Part shown: positions 3,623-5,914 of the stretch, piece by piece | Numbering within the stretch: position 1 is the stretch's first letter | How the letters are laid out: the number at the start of each line of letters is the position of its first letter | Origin: Alphaproteobacteria bacterium MarineAlpha10_Bin3 | GTDB lineage: Bacteria > Pseudomonadota > Alphaproteobacteria > UBA8366 > GCA-2717185 | Direction: 5' to 3' | DNA length: 5,914 bases | Assembly: GCA_002937525.1 (NCBI GenBank) | Contig: PTKA01000108.1 | Span: forward strand, 1 to 5,914 | Notes under the pieces: model-generated | What the model was told of the DNA's origin: nothing | Database searches by the model: none | The model's input: the letters and a program-made list of their open reading frames with translations, nothing else | Program-made: the position numbers and the translations under genes

Positions 3623-5914
3623 TCACGCACTGACCCGAAGCGCCTCCGCGCCTTTCAGATCGACAGAAACCAGTTGGCTGACGCCACGCTCCCCCATCGT
3701 CACACCGAACAGCCGGTCCATGCGCGCCATGGTGATGCGGTGATGGGTGATGACGAGGAACCGGGTGTCGCTATGGGCGGAGATTTCTTCCAGCAAACTG
3801 CAAAACCGGTCGACATTGGCGTCATCGAGCGGCGCGTCGACCTCGTCGAGCACGCAGATCGGCGCCGGGTTGGTCAAAAACACCGCGAACAGCAAGGCGA
3901 TCGCCGTCAACGCCTGCTCGCCGCCCGACAGGAGCGACATGACCTGCTGTTTTTTGCCGGGCGGGCTGGCCATGATCTCCAGGCCCGATTCGAGCGGATC
4001 CTCCGCCTCGGTCAGCGTAAGATAGGCTTTGCCGCCGCCAAACAGCTTCACGAACAGTTCCTGAAAATGGCCGTTGACGGTTTCGAAGGCGATCATCAAC
4101 CGCTCCCGCCCTTCGCGGTTCAGTTGCGATATGCCGTAGCGCAGCCGGGCCGTCGCGGCAAGCAGATCGGCGCGTTCGTCGCGCATCGAGGAAATCTGCA
4201 ATTCCAGCTCCTGGGCCTCGATTTCCGCGCGTAAATTGACCGGCCCCATATTGTCGCGTTCGCGGGTATAGCGCACCAGCCTGGTCTCGACCTCATCGGG
4301 TTCGGGCAATGTCTCGCCGTCGTCGATGCCGGCTTGGCGTAAAACCGCGCCGGGCGCGCAGTCCAGCCGCTCGGCAACGCGTTCGCGGACCGCGGATTGG
4401 TCGCTGAGCGCCTGTTCAAGATGGGCTTCGTCGCGCACCCGTTGCTCGCGGGATTCGGCAAGCTGGGCTTCCGCTGCGCGCAATGCTTTGTCGGCGTCGT
4501 TCTGCGCGCTCTCGCCCGCCGCCAGGGCATCGGCCGCGGCCCCGCGCCGGGCCTCCGCTTGCGCGATTTTATCCAACAAGATGGCGCGCTGTTCGCCGAT
4601 CTCACCCGGCCGCGCGGCCAGATCTTGTTGCACCGCCGAGGCATCCTTGTGGCGCTGCTGAAGATCGGCAAGCCGGGTCTGCGCCCCCGCCATGCGGCCG
4701 CGCCAAACCTCGATCTCGCCGGCCACGATTCGCCGCCGCGCCGCCCGTTCCTCGGCTTCCCGGCTGAGGCGGTCGAACGCGCTGCGCTTGTCGGATTGTT
4801 CGGCGCGCAACTCGGCCAACTCGGCACGCAGCGCATCCACTTTCGAGCGTTTGGCGGCAAGGTCTTCCAGCCCTTCGATGGCCTGGCACGCCGCCGTCCA
4901 CTGCAACTGCGTTTCCTCAAGATCGACCGCCACCTGATCCGCCACATCGGCCAGCGCGGCCCGCCGCGATGTCGCCGCCGCGGCCTTGCTCGACAGCGAT
5001 CCAAATTGCTGGCGCGCATCGTTCAGCGCCGCAAATGCGGTATTTTGCACCCGGCGCGCGGCCTGCTCGCCGGTCTCCGCCTCGGCCCGCACCGCCTGTG
5101 CGGCGGCCAGCGCCTCGGCCCGCACCGCACTTTGCGGCGCCAGCCCGGCATGATCTTCGCGCAGCGCCGACAGCCGGTTGCGTTGCGCCAGGCGGGTTGC
5201 TGCCGGCGTCGGCGCGCCGGCCGAGATGCGATAGCCGTCCCAGCGCCACAGCGCGCCGTCCTTATCGACAAGGCGCTGGCCGGGCCGAAGCCCGGCATGC
5301 AGTGCTTCGCCGCGCGCCGCATTGTCCACCACGCCGATCTGCGACAAGCGGCGATGCAGAACCGGCGGAGCCTGCACGAAACGCGACAACGGGGCGACAT
5401 CCCTGGGCAGCGCCTGCAACACCTCCAGCGGCGGCAGCACGGACCAATGGGCGGGTGCGGCGGTATCCACCGGCGCGTCGATTTCCTCGCCAAGTGCGAC
5501 GCCAAGCGCCAATTCATAGCCCGGTTCGACCGTGATCGATTCGATCAACGGCGCGAATAGATCGCCCTCGGCCGGTTCCACAAGCCCGGCCAGGGCGCGA
5601 ATCTCGGCGGCCAGCCGGTCGCGCGTGGCATCGAATTCGCGCGCCTGGTCGCGGGCGGTGGATTCGGCGTCGCGGGCCGATTTAAGCGCGCTTTCGGCCG
5701 CACCAACCGTATCGCGCGCCGCCGTGATCCGGGCTTCGGCCGCGCCCACCATTGCCTCGATTTCCCGCAGCTCCGCATCGTCGGCAACCGTGCCGGCCAG
5801 CGCGGCGCGTTCCGATTCCATTTCACCGGCCCGGCGCTGCAACCGCCCGATGCGTTCCGACAACTCCTTGCGCTGGCGTTCCAGCGTCGTGCCCCGCGCC
5901 TCGGCCTCCGCCGT
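3623..5914 (-). CDS. smc: Chromosome segregation protein SMC, C-terminal part (5' end outside window)
   Basis: SMC is the ATPase of the bacterial condensin that, with ScpA and ScpB, compacts and segregates the chromosome. The frame is open to the right edge, so about 763 of a usual 1150 or so residues are visible; the N-terminal Walker A lobe and much of the first coil are missing. Visible in protein order are the end of coil 1 (5914-5563), a hinge of about 115 residues (roughly 5563-5213, with PGYELALGVALGEEIDAP and GALWRWDGYRIS), the returning Ala/Arg/Glu-rich coil (about 5213-4250), and the C-terminal ATPase lobe. The lobe starts at MGPVNLR (4249-4229) and holds the signature LSGGEQ (3931-3914), Walker B with PICVLDEVDAPLDD (catalytic Glu codon 3844-3842), and the H-loop ITHHR. 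GVTMGERGVSQLVSVDL is a typical ending. A TTG at 5861-5863 is internal, not the start. The gene closes with TGA at 3623-3625, followed by a terminator. Confidence 0.97.
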   Translation of the reverse strand, partial: TAEAEARGTTLERQRKELSERIGRLQRRAGEMESERAALAGTVADDAELREIEAMVGAAEARITAARDTVGAAESALKSARDAESTARDQAREFDATRDRLAAEIRALAGLVEPAEGDLFAPLIESITVEPGYELALGVALGEEIDAPVDTAAPAHWSVLPPLEVLQALPRDVAPLSRFVQAPPVLHRRLSQIGVVDNAARGEALHAGLRPGQRLVDKDGALWRWDGYRISAGAPTPAATRLAQRNRLSALREDHAGLAPQSAVRAEALAAAQAVRAEAETGEQAARRVQNTAFAALNDARQQFGSLSSKAAAATSRRAALADVADQVAVDLEETQLQWTAACQAIEGLEDLAAKRSKVDALRAELAELRAEQSDKRSAFDRLSREAEERAARRRIVAGEIEVWRGRMAGAQTRLADLQQRHKDASAVQQDLAARPGEIGEQRAILLDKIAQAEARRGAAADALAAGESAQNDADKALRAAEAQLAESREQRVRDEAHLEQALSDQSAVRERVAERLDCAPGAVLRQAGIDDGETLPEPDEVETRLVRYTRERDNMGPVNLRAEIEAQELELQISSMRDERADLLAATARLRYGISQLNREGRERLMIAFETVNGHFQELFVKLFGGGKAYLTLTEAEDPLESGLEIMASPPGKKQQVMSLLSGGEQALTAIALLFAVFLTNPAPICVLDEVDAPLDDANVDRFCSLLEEISAHSDTRFLVITHHRITMARMDRLFGVTMGERGVSQLVSVDLKGAEALRVSA

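Noticed and set aside
4397..5560. A 387-codon open frame on the plus strand opposite smc
   Set aside because: It is antisense to the coiled coil and hinge of a clearly real gene. Its Arg/Gln/Pro-rich translation has no recognisable domain and is what GC-rich antisense frames usually give.
1..5914. CRISPR arrays, insertion sequences, tRNA or rRNA genes, phage or defence genes
   Set aside because: No direct-repeat array, transposase, terminal inverted repeats, tRNA-like cloverleaf or defence domains were seen; coding sequence fills nearly all of the window.

Overview
This GC-rich window looks like chromosomal DNA of an alphaproteobacterium. The main evidence is an F0 gene block in the order atpI-atpB-atpE-atpF'-atpF with no F1 genes attached, carrying two different b-type stator genes (b' and b). 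The C-terminal part of Smc and the HspQ protein also look alphaproteobacterial. Exact taxonomy cannot be fixed by reading alone. Nearly all of it is housekeeping sequence, and I found no convincing undescribed system.

Layout, right to left on the minus strand: the 3' two thirds of smc (running off the right edge to 3623) ends just before a compact intrinsic terminator (3585-3605). A strong sigma70-type promoter (3530-3558, TTGACT-17-TATTGT) follows and drives the F0 operon: atpI (3477-3112), atpB (GTG start, 3071-2349), atpE (2305-2081), atpF' (2057-1566) and atpF (1566-1078, overlapping atpF' by one base). After a 49-nt gap with a GC-rich hairpin comes a conserved 112-aa protein of unknown function (1028-690). 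Databases often call this type 'tryptophan synthase subunit beta-like', but it cannot be TrpB.

Plus strand, left side: the C-terminal end of a haloalkane dehalogenase-family alpha/beta hydrolase (left edge to 290) is followed 41 nt later by hspQ (332-661). hspQ converges on the 112-aa gene with only 28 nt between their stops, and I see no hairpin-plus-T-tract terminator there.

How the genes work together: AtpB (a), AtpE (c ring), AtpF' and AtpF (b'/b stator) form the membrane proton-translocating F0 sector, and AtpI is a small membrane accessory factor for the complex. The F1 genes must lie elsewhere. The leaders of the F0 genes differ in a way that could help set subunit ratios. The atpI Shine-Dalgarno lies inside a small hairpin abutting the ATG, while the leader of atpE, whose product is needed in many copies, is G-poor and apparently unstructured. 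Smc (chromosome condensation) and the plus-strand genes are functionally unrelated neighbours.
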